A stretch of DNA of 64,000 nucleotides from Myxococcales bacterium (GCA_016793465.1 JAEUJW010000086.1:1-64000), one strand, 5' to 3'; positions 50,242 through 59,207 are shown, numbered from the stretch's first letter. Numbers and translations: made by a program. Notes: a model not told the origin generated them from the sequence alone.

Positions 50242-50699
50242 CCGCCCGCCCGTTCCGCATCCTCGGCCTCCAGCAAGTCGCGGTCGGCGGCCGCGACAAG
50301 GCCGCCCTGCGTCACCTGTGGAGCGACCTGCTCGGCCTCCCGATCTCCGGAAACTTCCGCAGCGAGCGCGAGAACGTCGACGAGGACATCGCCCACCTCG
50401 GCCACGGCGCCGCGCTCGTCGAGGTCGACCTCATGCAGCCGATCGACCCCGACGGCAAGCCCCGCGTGCACGAGCCCGCGCTCAACCATATCGGCCTGTG
50501 GGTCGACGACCTGCGCGCCGCGGTCACCTGGCTCTCGGGACAGGGAGTGCGCTTCACCCCGGGCGGCATCCGCCGCGGCGCGGCCGGCCACGACGTCTGC
50601 TTTATCCACCCCCGGGGCGACGCTGACAGCCCGCAGGGCGGCGAGGGCGTGCTGATCGAGCTGGTCCAGGCCCCGCCGGGGCTGGTCTCCGCGCCCTGA
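50238..50699 (+). CDS. VOC (glyoxalase/bleomycin-resistance) superfamily protein
   Basis: 153 aa. [30 protein letters not shown] opens the first beta-alpha-beta-beta-beta unit and [25 protein letters not shown] the second. [10 protein letters not shown] and GVLIELVQ close it, with candidate metal ligands His (NHIG) and Glu (LIELVQ). The pattern resembles lactoylglutathione lyase or methylmalonyl-CoA epimerase-like VOC proteins. The substrate cannot be fixed. It is translationally coupled to miaE and ends tail to tail against the GGDEF-EAL gene. Confidence 0.8.
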   Translation: MTARPFRILGLQQVAVGGRDKAALRHLWSDLLGLPISGNFRSERENVDEDIAHLGHGAALVEVDLMQPIDPDGKPRVHEPALNHIGLWVDDLRAAVTWLSGQGVRFTPGGIRRGAAGHDVCFIHPRGDADSPQGGEGVLIELVQAPPGLVSAP

Positions 50700-50700
50700 G

Positions 50701-53475
50701 CTACACCAGCGCCGCGTCGGTCGCCGCGGCCGCGGCGCACTGCAGGGCGATCATCGCCTCCGCCGCCGACGCGATCACCGGCCGCGAGAAGTAGAAGCCC
50801 TGCCCGAACTCGCAGCCCATCACCCGCAGCAGCTCGAGCTGCCCCGCGGTCTCGACCCCCTCGGCGATCACCTTCATGCCGAGGTTGTGGGCCAGCGTCA
50901 CGATCGTCCGCACGATCTCCGCGTTCTCGCCCGACGGTCCGATGTTCGTCACGAACGACTTGTCGATCTTGAGCGCCGACATCGGGAAGCGGTGCAGGTA
51001 GCTGAGCGACGAGTAGCCGGTCCCGAAGTCGTCGACGTACGACTGCACCTGCTGGCGGTGCAGCTGCTCGAGCAGCTTCGAGGCCGCCGCCGGGTCCTCC
51101 ATGATCACGCTCTCGGTGATCTCCAGCTTCAGGCTCGACGGCACCAGCGCGCTGTCGCGGAGCGCCTTGGAGATCAGCGCCGGGTGCGAGAACTGCTTGC
51201 CCGAGAGGTTGACGCTGATCGTCATGTCGCGGCACAGCGGGTACGCCATGTGCCAGCACTGCATCTGCGTGCACGCCTCGCGCAGCACCCACTCGCCGAT
51301 CTCGACGATGAGCCCCGTCTCCTCCGCGCAGCCGATGAAGTCGCCCGGCAGCACCACCCCGCGGGTCGGGTGGTTCCAGCGCAGCAGCGCCTCGAACCCG
51401 GTGATGACCCCGGACTTCAGGGCGATGACCGGCTGGTAGTAGACCTCGAACTCCGCGCGGTCGATCGCCCGCCGCAGGTCGTTCTCGAGGGTCAGCAGGG
51501 CCACCGCCTCCGCGTGCATGGCCGCGTCGAACAGCTCGTAGCGCCCCTTGCCCCGCCGCTTCGCGCGGTACATCGCCGTGTCCGCGTCGCGCAGCACGTC
51601 CTCCGGCCGGTCGTACCCGGTCGCGCTCAGCGCGATGCCCACGCTGGTCGGCACGTACACGTCCTGCCCGCGCAGCGAGAACGGCTGCTTCAACAGGCTC
51701 AGCACCCGATCCGCCACGCGGATGGCGTCGCTCGCGTCGTGGATGTTCTTGAGCAGGACCGCGAACTCGTCGCCGCCGAGACGCGCGAGCGTGTCCTCGG
51801 GCCCGATGCACTCTTGCAGTCTGCGCCCGAACTCGATGAGCAGGCGGTCGCCCGCCGAGTGCCCCAGCGAGTCGTTGATATTTTTAAAGCGGTCGAGGTC
51901 GAGGCACAGCACCGCGAACATCGACTCGCCGTCCTGCTTGCAGTGGATCACCTCCATCTCGAGGCGGTCCATGAACAGCAGGCGGTTGGGCAGGCGGGTC
52001 AGCGGGTCGTGCAGGGCCTCGTGGCGCGAGCGCTCCTCGCGGTCGCGCAGGGCGATCTCCGCCCGCCGCTTGCTCGTCACGTCGCGGGCCACCACCTGCA
52101 CGCCGACGACGTGGCCGTCGGGGTCGCGCATCGGCGCCACCGTCGACGCGAACCACAGCATCTGCCCGTCGTACTCGATCATCTCCTCGACGTCGACGTT
52201 GACCCCCGACTCCATCACCCGCAGGAAGCGGGCCTCGTGGGTCTCGGCCAGCTCCTCCGAGGCGAGCAGGTCGTGCATGCGCTTGCCGAGCAGCTCGTCC
52301 GCCGGCGCCCGGATCAGCTGCGACACCTGCGCGTTGGTCCGCGTGATGCGCCCTTCGCGGTCGAGGCAGAACACGTACACGTCGGTCGCCTCGACCAGCA
52401 TGCGGTACTTGCTCTCGCTCTCCCGCAGCGCCCGCTCGGCCCGCTTGCGCTCGCTGACGTCGACGATCGTCACCATCACGCCGGTCGTCTCCTGGGCCGC
52501 GGGGTCCATCAGCGGCAGCGCCGTGAAGGTGGCCCAGAACATGTGCCCGTCCTTGCGCACGACCCCGAGCGTGGTCGGCTGCTGGGCCTCGAGCGTCCGC
52601 AGGCAGCGCGTCATCGGGTACTCGTCGGGCGGGCAGGGCGTGCCGTCCTCCAGCACCGCCGCGCTCTCGAGGTCGCTCACCGTCAGCTTCGAAAACTCGT
52701 CCGCCGTCAGCCCGAACATCCGCTGCGCCGGCGTGTTCGTCATGACGATCGCCCCGTCGATCGACAGCTGCACCACCCCCGTCGGCACCGCGTCGATGAT
52801 CTGGCTCAGCGCCGCCGGCGTCGCCGTCGACGGCCTGCGCGTCGCCGGCGACTCCGGCGGCTCCGCCTCCGCAGGGCTCAGGTGCGCCGCCAGCCGCGGC
52901 TCCTCGGCCACCAGCTGCGACCACGCCTCCGCCAGCGCCGACTCCGTGCGCGTCGCCAGCTCCGGGTGCGTCGCGCACCACTGCCAGCGCGCCCACACGT
53001 AGCCCAGCAGCGCCGCCCAGCGGTTGTACAGGTCCGCCGGCAGCAGCCGCGCCAGCTGCTCGCGCCCCGCCTCGCAGTCCGCAGGGTCGAACATGTAGGC
53101 CAGCGTGACCGCCAGCACCGCATCGGCCAGCGCCGGCGCCGTCGGCCACTGCGTCCACGCCTCGGTGCAGCGCAGCAGCGCCTCGAGGTGGCGCTCGAAG
53201 TCCCGCCGCGGCGCGACCAGGTCCTCGAGCAGCGCGAACACCTCGAGCGCGCTGACCCCGTGGCGCACCAGCGCCGCCGCGTGTCCGACGATGCCGTACG
53301 GCACCGGACAGCGACGCATCACGCTGATGAGCAGCATCTCCTTGAAGCGCGCCGGCAGCGGGTTGTCGAGGTAGGCCGTCCGCGCGTGCAGCCACAGGCT
53401 GTCGAGCAGGTCGGGGCTGGTCAGCGCCGGTTCGAACAGCGCCGGGAAGTAGCCGAGCCGCAGCTCGAGCTGCAC
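50701..53475 (-). CDS. AhpD-like/PAS/PAS/GGDEF/EAL signalling protein
   Basis: 924 aa from a GTG. Residues 1-200 resemble an AhpD/carboxymuconolactone-decarboxylase-type helical domain (ARTAYLDNPLPARFKEMLLISVM). Two PAS domains follow (about 220-335 and 345-465). GGDEF is intact at 567-571, with no RxxD-type product-inhibition site evident just upstream. EAL is intact at 695-697, with VNLSGKQF, LEITESVIMED and DDFGTG (about 812) present. It may both make and break cyclic-di-GMP. The redox-type N-terminal domain is an uncommon input module. No membrane segment is seen. Confidence 0.9.
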   Translation of the reverse strand: MQLELRLGYFPALFEPALTSPDLLDSLWLHARTAYLDNPLPARFKEMLLISVMRRCPVPYGIVGHAAALVRHGVSALEVFALLEDLVAPRRDFERHLEALLRCTEAWTQWPTAPALADAVLAVTLAYMFDPADCEAGREQLARLLPADLYNRWAALLGYVWARWQWCATHPELATRTESALAEAWSQLVAEEPRLAAHLSPAEAEPPESPATRRPSTATPAALSQIIDAVPTGVVQLSIDGAIVMTNTPAQRMFGLTADEFSKLTVSDLESAAVLEDGTPCPPDEYPMTRCLRTLEAQQPTTLGVVRKDGHMFWATFTALPLMDPAAQETTGVMVTIVDVSERKRAERALRESESKYRMLVEATDVYVFCLDREGRITRTNAQVSQLIRAPADELLGKRMHDLLASEELAETHEARFLRVMESGVNVDVEEMIEYDGQMLWFASTVAPMRDPDGHVVGVQVVARDVTSKRRAEIALRDREERSRHEALHDPLTRLPNRLLFMDRLEMEVIHCKQDGESMFAVLCLDLDRFKNINDSLGHSAGDRLLIEFGRRLQECIGPEDTLARLGGDEFAVLLKNIHDASDAIRVADRVLSLLKQPFSLRGQDVYVPTSVGIALSATGYDRPEDVLRDADTAMYRAKRRGKGRYELFDAAMHAEAVALLTLENDLRRAIDRAEFEVYYQPVIALKSGVITGFEALLRWNHPTRGVVLPGDFIGCAEETGLIVEIGEWVLREACTQMQCWHMAYPLCRDMTISVNLSGKQFSHPALISKALRDSALVPSSLKLEITESVIMEDPAAASKLLEQLHRQQVQSYVDDFGTGYSSLSYLHRFPMSALKIDKSFVTNIGPSGENAEIVRTIVTLAHNLGMKVIAEGVETAGQLELLRVMGCEFGQGFYFSRPVIASAAEAMIALQCAAAAATDAALV

Positions 53476-53766
53476 GCGGACCGAGGCGACCAGACGCCCC
53501 GATTTCCGGGTGTGGTCCGCCGACTCGCTCCAGGCGGAGCCGAGCTCGCCGCTGTGGGTCGTGGAGTCCGAGATCGCAGCCTCTATCGAGCGTTACAGCC
53601 GGGGCCCCACGGTGTCAATCATCGTTCCGACGCGGCGCTAGCGACGCCGCTGGCGCGCCTCCGCCCGCGTCGACTGCAGCCCCCGCACGGACCGGCGCCC
53701 TCGCGTCCAGGCGGTGACATCCCGGGAAGCGAGCCCTCGCCCCGCGACGCTGCGCGCGGGCCGGAG
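53476..53766. other. Intergenic region, no gene seen
   Basis: About 290 bases between the GGDEF-EAL gene and the receiver gene, both on the minus strand. GC-rich throughout. No hairpin with a T tract and no clear promoter hexamers were found. Presumably it contains the promoter of the GGDEF-EAL gene. Confidence 0.4.
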
Positions 53767-54168
53767 TCAGGCCATCGACTTCTCGCCGCTGCCCGACGGG
53801 TCGGGGTCCTCGACGAACCGCACCATCTTCGACAGCAACCGCCGCAGGTCGATGGGCTTGGTGTCGTACTCGTCGCAGCCGGCGTCGAGGGCCTTCTCGC
53901 GGTCGCCGGACATCGCGTGCGCCGTCAGGGCGATCACCGGGATCGACTGCGTCTTGGCGTCGGTCTTCAGCCGGCGCGTGGCCTCCCAGCCGTCGAGGTC
54001 GGGCAGGCTGAGGTCCATCAGGACCAGGTCGGGCAGCTCGCGCTGCGCCATGGCGATGCCCTCCTGACCGTCGGTCGCGACCAACACCTCGTAGCCCTTG
54101 CGGCGGAGCCGCCGGGACAGCATGTCGCGGCTGAGTTCGTTGTCCTCGACGATCAAGATCTTGGGCAT
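53767..54168 (-). CDS. CheY-like single-domain response regulator
   Basis: 133 aa from the ATG at 54168; upstream residues in frame look non-coding. The receiver fold is complete: EDN acidic pocket at 8-10, phosphoacceptor Asp52 (LVLMDLSLPD), Thr/Ala switch in ALTAHAM and Lys in TKPID. There is no output domain. It is of the DivK type that acts through protein contact. No kinase is adjacent. The neighbouring cyclic-di-GMP gene is a possible functional partner, but separate transcription is likely. Confidence 0.88.
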   Translation of the reverse strand: MPKILIVEDNELSRDMLSRRLRRKGYEVLVATDGQEGIAMAQRELPDLVLMDLSLPDLDGWEATRRLKTDAKTQSIPVIALTAHAMSGDREKALDAGCDEYDTKPIDLRRLLSKMVRFVEDPDPSGSGEKSMA

Positions 54169-54302
54169 GGCTTTTTGGCTCGCTTGCCGGGTCGGGGCGG
54201 GGGACGTGCCGGGGGGCGGGCCCATATTACGGGTTTTTTACGCGGGCGACGATCGCCCAGCCGCCCACGCAAAGAATGAGGATCTCGCCCTCGCGCGCGC
54301 CT

Positions 54303-55121
54303 TTAAGCCCGAGCCACCGCCGACCCACGCCGCCGTACCCGGCCCTCGGCTTCCAGCTTGCGCAGGTGAGCCTCGAGCGAGCGGGCTGCCAGCCACCACA
54401 GGTCGGGCGAGGTGTCTGCGTAGGCCGCGGCCAGCACCTCCGAGAGATCGCGCGGGTCCTCGGCGATCGCCGCCAGGATCCGGTCCTCCCGCATCTGCCG
54501 GTGCGACTTGTAGCGGCGCACGCACCCCCCGGCGTCGGCGATCACCGGCCCGTGCGCGGGCACCAGCAGCGACGGACGCGCCGCTTCGATGCGGTCCAGC
54601 GATCGCAGGTACGCGGCCATGTCGCCGCTGTCCTCGGGGTCGATGAGGATCGTGCCGACGCCGGCGACCATGTCGCCCGCGTAGGCGATGCCGGTCCGCC
54701 GCTCGTGATAAACGAGGTGTCCGGGGGCGTGTCCGGGGGTGAACAGGGCCGCGAGCGAAAAACCCGCGTCCAGCTCGATCTCTGCCCCATCGTCAAGCTC
54801 GACGTCGACCGTGAAACCGACCCGCGCCGCGGTCTCTGCGTGCGCGTAGATCTTCGCTCCGGTCCGCGCCCTCAGCTCCTCCGCGTACCCCACGTGGTCC
54901 GCGTGGTGATGCGTCAGCAGGATCGCCGCCACCTCGCCGCCCAGGCCGTCCAAAACCCGGTCCAGCTGCGCCCGCTCCTCCGCGAACGGCGTCGCCGGCT
55001 CGACGACCGCCAGGCGCCTCCGCCCCACCACCAGCGTGTTCGTCGCCGTCGCCGGCGGCAACGTCGGCGTCCGCAAGTCCAACACGCGCACCCCCTCCGC
55101 GAGCTCCTGGACGGTCGACAC
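54303..55121 (-). CDS. Metallo-beta-lactamase-fold hydrolase
   Basis: 272 aa from a GTG behind a GGGGGG-rich site; an ATG 39 bases earlier would overlap the divergent bpt start. HHHADH (71-76) is the zinc motif HxHxDH. TPGHAPGHLVYH gives the next His, AYAGDMVAG the bridging Asp, and VPAHGPVI the last His. The C-terminal ~50 residues are a winged-helix-like tail (LWWLAARSLEAHLRKLEAEG) as in LACTB2/glyoxalase-II-like endonuclease or thioesterase relatives. The substrate is unknown. Confidence 0.85.
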   Translation of the reverse strand: MSTVQELAEGVRVLDLRTPTLPPATATNTLVVGRRRLAVVEPATPFAEERAQLDRVLDGLGGEVAAILLTHHHADHVGYAEELRARTGAKIYAHAETAARVGFTVDVELDDGAEIELDAGFSLAALFTPGHAPGHLVYHERRTGIAYAGDMVAGVGTILIDPEDSGDMAAYLRSLDRIEAARPSLLVPAHGPVIADAGGCVRRYKSHRQMREDRILAAIAEDPRDLSEVLAAAYADTSPDLWWLAARSLEAHLRKLEAEGRVRRRGSAVARA

Positions 55122-55158
55122 GCCCCCCACTCTACCATCACGCCTATACTCGACGACC

Positions 55159-55890
55159 ATGCGCTGGCGTCCCCGTCTGCTCCCCGCAGAACCACCCGAG
55201 CTGCTCGTCTACGACGAACCGACGCCGTGCCCCTACCTCGAGGGCCGCGAGGCCCGCATGCCGCTCCGCGTCCCCACCCGCATGCTCACCCCCGCCGAGT
55301 TCGGCGACCGCCTCCGCGTCGGCGACCGCCGCCAGGGCGTCCTCCTCTATCGCACCGCCTGCCCGACCTGCAAGGCGTGCGAGCCCATCCGCATCGACGC
55401 CGACACCTTCGACCCCGACAAGACCCAGCGCCGCATCTGGCGCCGCGGCCAGGAGCGCATCTCCGTCGAGATCGGCCCACCCGAGCTCACCCGCGAGAAG
55501 GTCGACCTCTACAACCGCCACAAACGCGGCCGCGGCCTCTCCCCCGACGGCCAGGACATCGACGAGGCCGGCTACCGCGCCTTCCTCGTCGACACCTGCT
55601 GCGACTCGTTCGAACTCCGCTACCGCGTCGGCGAGCGCCTGCTCGGCGTCGCCGTGGTCGACCGCTCCGACGACGCCCTGTCCGCCGTCTACTTCTACTT
55701 CGACCCCGAGTTCGAACCCCTGTCCCCCGGCGTGTTCTCGATCCTGAAGCAGCTCGACCTCTGCAAGGCCTGGGGCCTGCGCTACCTCTACCTCGGCCTC
55801 TACATCGCCGAGTGCGCCTCGATGGCCTACAAGGCCCGCTACCTCCCCCACGAGCGCTACCTCCGCGGCCGCTGGCAGACCATGGGCTGA
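55159..55890 (+). CDS. bpt: Aspartate/glutamate leucyltransferase (N-end rule, Bpt-type)
   Basis: 243 aa. CPYLEGREARMPLRVP and LYRTACPTCKACEPIRI are hallmark segments of the bacterial arginyltransferase-like Bpt family, and the cysteines Cys-x-x-Cys-x-x-Cys are kept. YFYFDPEFEPLSPGVFSILKQL, LYLGLYI and MAYKARYLPHERY follow in the usual order. The enzyme moves leucine from Leu-tRNA onto proteins with N-terminal Asp or Glu, marking them for ClpS-ClpAP. The start at 55159 fits the family length. It is divergent from the hydrolase gene. Confidence 0.9.
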   Translation: MRWRPRLLPAEPPELLVYDEPTPCPYLEGREARMPLRVPTRMLTPAEFGDRLRVGDRRQGVLLYRTACPTCKACEPIRIDADTFDPDKTQRRIWRRGQERISVEIGPPELTREKVDLYNRHKRGRGLSPDGQDIDEAGYRAFLVDTCCDSFELRYRVGERLLGVAVVDRSDDALSAVYFYFDPEFEPLSPGVFSILKQLDLCKAWGLRYLYLGLYIAECASMAYKARYLPHERYLRGRWQTMG

Positions 55891-55940
55891 CCCTCGCTCG
55901 ATGCATACACATCGACGAGCGAAACCGCACAAATTATTAA

Positions 55941-55955
55941 ACTGGTATGACCAGT
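55941..55955. promoter_or_regulatory. FadR/GntR-type operator palindrome
   Basis: ACTGGTATGACCAGT is a perfect inverted repeat (6-base arms, 3-base spacer) fitting the FadR-subfamily operator core TGGTnnnACCA. It lies 43 bases before the GntR-type regulator gene in an AT-rich promoter region, with TATTAA just before it and TTGACC overlapping its end. Autoregulation of the regulator and the following hydroxylase gene is the likely role. Confidence 0.75.
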
Positions 55956-55997
55956 TGACCATCGCCTGAGCTGCTGTCATGGTCCTTATTAACCGCC

Positions 55998-56750
55998 ATG
56001 CCGCTGAAGCCCGTCGCCCGCAAATCCCTCTCCGACGCCGTCTACGACCAGCTCTCCAGCGAGATCGTGCACGGCCGCATGGAACCCGGCACGCCGCTGC
56101 CGTCGGAGCGCCACCTCTGCGACATGCTCCGCGTCAACCGCGGCGCCGTGCGAGAGGCCCTGAAGCGGCTCTCGCAGGCCGGCCTCGTCAGCATCCAGCA
56201 CGGCGGCGGCGCCCGCGTCCTCAACTTCAAGCAGACCGCCAACCTCGACCTGCTGACCCGCCTCCTGTTCCACAGCGACGGCACCATCGACCTCCGCGTG
56301 GCCCGCAGCGCCATGGAGATGCGCGCCGCCATGGCCCCGGACATCGCCCGCCTGTGCGCCCGCCGCCGCGAGCCCGTCCACGCCAAGCAGCTCGGCGACC
56401 TCGTCGCCGCCATGGCGACCCGCCAGGACGACCTGCACGCCCTGCAGAGCCTGGCCCTGCAGTTCTGGGGGGTGCTCGCGCTCGGCAGCGGCAACATCGC
56501 CTACCAGCTGGTTTTTAATAGCCTGCGCGACACCTACGAGCACCTGCGCGAGCTGCTGGTCGAGGTGCTCGGCGCCGAGCTGCGTGACCTGCCCGCCTAC
56601 AAGGCCATCGCCGAGGCCGTGCAACGCGGCGACGACCTGAGCGCCGCCACCGTGGCCCGCGCCCTGATGGAGCACGGCAGCAGCGCGATCTTCCAGCTCA
56701 TCGCCGCGATCGAGGAGGAAGAACCCCAGGAAGGAGACACCAGTGCATAA
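55998..56750 (+). CDS. FadR-subfamily GntR transcriptional regulator
   Basis: 250 aa. The N-terminal winged helix (about 9-75) has SLSDAVYDQLSSEIVHGRMEPGTPLPSERHL and RGAVREALKRLSQAGLVSIQHGGGARV, the GntR signature. The C-terminal ~170 residues are helical as in FCD/FadR-C effector domains, but the FCD metal-binding histidines are not obvious. The gene is preceded by a matching operator palindrome and overlaps the hydroxylase gene by eight bases. It therefore probably controls lipid modification in response to a fatty-acyl or similar ligand. Confidence 0.88.
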   Translation: MPLKPVARKSLSDAVYDQLSSEIVHGRMEPGTPLPSERHLCDMLRVNRGAVREALKRLSQAGLVSIQHGGGARVLNFKQTANLDLLTRLLFHSDGTIDLRVARSAMEMRAAMAPDIARLCARRREPVHAKQLGDLVAAMATRQDDLHALQSLALQFWGVLALGSGNIAYQLVFNSLRDTYEHLRELLVEVLGAELRDLPAYKAIAEAVQRGDDLSAATVARALMEHGSSAIFQLIAAIEEEEPQEGDTSA

Positions 56751-57399
56751 CGCCCCGAAAACCAGCCCGCCGGACCCCTCGCTGTGGACGGCCCTGCGGG
56801 TGTTCTTCAGCTTCAAGAGCCCACGCACCTTCGCGATCGTGCTGCCGCTCGCGCTCGCCGCCCGCCTGTGGCTCGGCAACTTCAGCCTGTGGGACCTGGC
56901 GATCGTGCCGCTGCTGCTGGCGATCCAGCCGTTCGCCGAGTGGCTGATCCACGTCTACATCCTCCATTTTAAACCGAAGAAGATCCTCGGCCGCGTGTTC
57001 GACCTGAACATCGCCCAGGCCCACCGCGCCCACCACCGCGACCCGTGGGTGCTCGAGCACGTGTTCATCCCCATCCAGGGCGGCTGGCTCGGGTTCTTCA
57101 TGCTCGCCGGCTTCTGGTACAGCGTGATGCCGACCACCGAGCTGTTCGCCTCGATGATGCTCGCCACCATCGCCATGGCCTTCATCTACGAGTGGATCCA
57201 CTACCTCACGCACACCGCCTATCGCCCGCGCACCGCCCTCTACCGCCACATGTGGCGCCACCACCGGCTCCACCACTTCAAGAATGAACACTACTGGCAG
57301 GGCGTGACCACCAACCTCGGCGACCGCATCCTCGGCACCTTCCCCGATCACACCAAGGTCCCGAACTCGCCGACCTGCCGCACCCTCGGCGTCGAGTAG
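56743..57399 (+). CDS. Fatty acid hydroxylase / sterol desaturase superfamily protein
   Basis: 218 aa from a GTG inside the end of the regulator gene. About four membrane helices are visible. The histidine boxes of the family are clear: HRAHH near 88, EWIHYLTH near 147 and HHRLHH near 173, with a further NEHYW. These di-iron membrane enzymes hydroxylate or desaturate lipids; candidates include fatty-acid 2-hydroxylase or carotenoid/sterol oxidation. Overlap with a FadR-type regulator supports a fatty-acid substrate. Confidence 0.85.
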   Translation: MHNAPKTSPPDPSLWTALRVFFSFKSPRTFAIVLPLALAARLWLGNFSLWDLAIVPLLLAIQPFAEWLIHVYILHFKPKKILGRVFDLNIAQAHRAHHRDPWVLEHVFIPIQGGWLGFFMLAGFWYSVMPTTELFASMMLATIAMAFIYEWIHYLTHTAYRPRTALYRHMWRHHRLHHFKNEHYWQGVTTNLGDRILGTFPDHTKVPNSPTCRTLGVE

Positions 57400-57454
57400 C
57401 AGCCCGCGCGCGGCCGCTTGCAAGCCGCGCGCGCGACGGTCAAGCTTCGCCGGC

Positions 57455-58198
57455 ATGCCACGCCTGCCCGCGGGGATCCACCACCTCACGCCCACCGTCC
57501 CCGTCCACGTGTTCGACGCGCCCGAGCCCGGCCCCACCGCGCTCATCCAGGCCGGCATCCACGGCGACGAGGTCGCCGGCGTGCACGCGCTACAAGAGAT
57601 GCTCGAGGCCGAGGTCCGACCCGCCCGCGGCCGCCTCATCGTCATCCCCGTGATGAACCCCGCCGCCTACCGCGCCCGCGAGCGCTGCGGCAAGCCGTCC
57701 GCGTCGGGCTGGGCCGGCCTCGACCTCAACCGCTGCTTCCCCGGCGACGCCGAGGCCCCCGCGTTCGAACGCCGCCTCGCCGCCATGTACATGCAGCTCG
57801 TCCGCGACGAACGCCCCGCGCTGATGGCCACCCTCCACGAGAGCTACAAGCGCTACGACCCCAAGGTCACGCCCTCGTTCGGCCAGACCATCGTCTACGG
57901 GGTCGACCCCGCGCCGCCGGTGGTCGCCCGCCTCGTCGACCGCCTCAACCACCGCTTCAACCAACCCGGCGAGCACTGGGACCCGCAGTACTACCCGGTA
58001 GCGACGTCGTCCACCGAAGTCATCGTCGCCGAGCTGAGCTCACGGCCCTCCGGGCCCGAGAGCGGCTGCGTCGGCCTGTGCGTCGAGACGTGGATGGGCT
58101 TCGCCGAGCAGCGCCGCGTCGAGATGCAGCGCGGGGTCGTGGAGATCCTCCTCGACGAGTTCGGCCTGTTGCCCAACTCCACGGCCCTCCGGGCCTGA
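57455..58198 (+). CDS. Succinylglutamate desuccinylase/aspartoacylase family protein
   Basis: 247 aa. Zinc ligands His36 and Glu39 lie in AGIHGDEVAG, and the third ligand His128 in ATLHESY. DLNRCFPG at 90-97 carries the conserved substrate-binding Asn-Arg pair. This is the M14-like AstE/AspA family, which removes acyl groups from amino acids or, in some members, trims peptides. There are no adjacent arginine-catabolism genes, so AstE function is not supported. Its 3' end is followed by a long perfect hairpin. Confidence 0.82.
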   Translation: MPRLPAGIHHLTPTVPVHVFDAPEPGPTALIQAGIHGDEVAGVHALQEMLEAEVRPARGRLIVIPVMNPAAYRARERCGKPSASGWAGLDLNRCFPGDAEAPAFERRLAAMYMQLVRDERPALMATLHESYKRYDPKVTPSFGQTIVYGVDPAPPVVARLVDRLNHRFNQPGEHWDPQYYPVATSSTEVIVAELSSRPSGPESGCVGLCVETWMGFAEQRRVEMQRGVVEILLDEFGLLPNSTALRA

Positions 58199-58217
58199 GT
58201 CGCGTTGACCCATCCGC

Positions 58218-58271
58218 GACCGCGCACGAACACCCTGCGCAGCCCGCTGCGCAGGGTGTTCGTGCGCGGTC
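58218..58271. repeat. Perfect inverted repeat, 26-bp arms with 2-base loop
   Basis: Arms at 58218-58243 and 58246-58271 are exact reverse complements around a CC loop. The arms contain CGCACGAACACCCTGCGCAGC. It lies 20 bases after the deacylase stop. It lacks a T tract but would form a very stable RNA hairpin, so it may end transcription or protect mRNA. It could also be a dispersed palindromic element. Confidence 0.92.
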
Positions 58272-58351
58272 CATCTCACAGCCGAGAACTCCAAGCCCTC
58301 CATGGCTTGCGGTACAACGATCGGGTGCAGCACGCATCCACCGTGACGGAC

Positions 58352-58924
58352 ATGGCACCCGTCGAGCGCGGCACCCTCATCCTCCCCCGCAGCCCGCTCG
58401 CCGACCACGCCGACGCCGTGTTCGAACGCGTCAGCCCCTACGACGGCGACGGCTTCAAGAACCACTGCCGCCGCCTGTTTCACTTCACCGAGATGCTGCT
58501 GATCAAGGACAGCATCGACATGCACCGCGACGTGGCCTACGCCGTCGCCATGTGCCACGACCTCGGCCTCGTCAGCCGCGACGACACCGGCCCCAACTAC
58601 CTCGCCCGCAGCCGCGCCCTGTTCGACCGCGAGACCGCGGGCTTCGCCCTCGGCGAGACCTCGCGCGACGTGCTCGACCAGTGCCTCCTCTACAACCACC
58701 GCCTGCTGCCGGTGCCGAACCTCAGCTCGGAGGCCGACGCGTTCCGCCGCGCCGTGCAGATCGAACACACCCGCGGGCTCGCGCGCTTCGGCCTCGACAA
58801 GGACGCGGTCAAGGCGGTGTTCGACCGCTACCCCCGCGGCGACTTCGACCGCGTGCTCCTCGACTTCACCTGGCGGGTCCTCCGCCGCGAGCCCTGGACC
58901 CTCGTGCACGGCATTTTCTTCTGA
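58352..58924 (+). CDS. HD-domain protein
   Basis: 190 aa from the ATG at 58352; earlier in-frame starts would run through the inverted repeat. HD-domain features are His in CRRLFHFTEML, then MHRDVAYAVAMCHDLGLV with the His-Asp pair, and DQCLLYNHRLLP followed by EADAFRRAVQIEHTRG, as in small HD phosphohydrolases. The substrate is unknown; nucleotides are common for the family. There is no membrane segment. The following DUF1244 gene begins 22 bases later and is likely co-transcribed. Confidence 0.75.
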   Translation: MAPVERGTLILPRSPLADHADAVFERVSPYDGDGFKNHCRRLFHFTEMLLIKDSIDMHRDVAYAVAMCHDLGLVSRDDTGPNYLARSRALFDRETAGFALGETSRDVLDQCLLYNHRLLPVPNLSSEADAFRRAVQIEHTRGLARFGLDKDAVKAVFDRYPRGDFDRVLLDFTWRVLRREPWTLVHGIFF

Positions 58925-58946
58925 AATTCTGTTAGAGGTGGACGCC

Positions 58947-59207
58947 ATGTCCGCCGAGCAACCGTCCCCCGAGCTGACCCAGGAGCTCGAGGCCGCCGCC
59001 TTTCGCAGCCTGGTGGCCCACCTGCGCGAGCGCAAGGACGTGCAGAACATCGACCTGATGAACCTCGCCGGCTTCTGCCGCAACTGCCTGTCGCGCTGGT
59101 ACCAGGAGGCCGCGCAGGCCCGCGGCGTCGACCTCAGCGTCGACCAGGCGCGGGAGATCGTGTACGGCATGCCGTACAGCGAGTGGAAGGCGAACCACCA
59201 CAAGTGA
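58947..59207 (+). CDS. DUF1244 family protein
   Basis: 86 aa; AGAGGTGG precedes the ATG. FRSLVAHLRERKDVQNIDLMNLAGFCRNC followed by LSRWY and REIVYGMPYSEWK is the full DUF1244 signature, a small helical protein of unknown biochemical function with two conserved cysteines (FCRNC). It overlaps the YjbQ gene by four bases. Confidence 0.9.
   Translation: MSAEQPSPELTQELEAAAFRSLVAHLRERKDVQNIDLMNLAGFCRNCLSRWYQEAAQARGVDLSVDQAREIVYGMPYSEWKANHHK

Noticed and set aside
50887..54279. Very long plus-strand open frame opposite the GGDEF-EAL gene
   Set aside because: It is a shadow rich in Arg, His and Ala with no domain. The minus strand carries intact PAS, GGDEF and EAL motifs.
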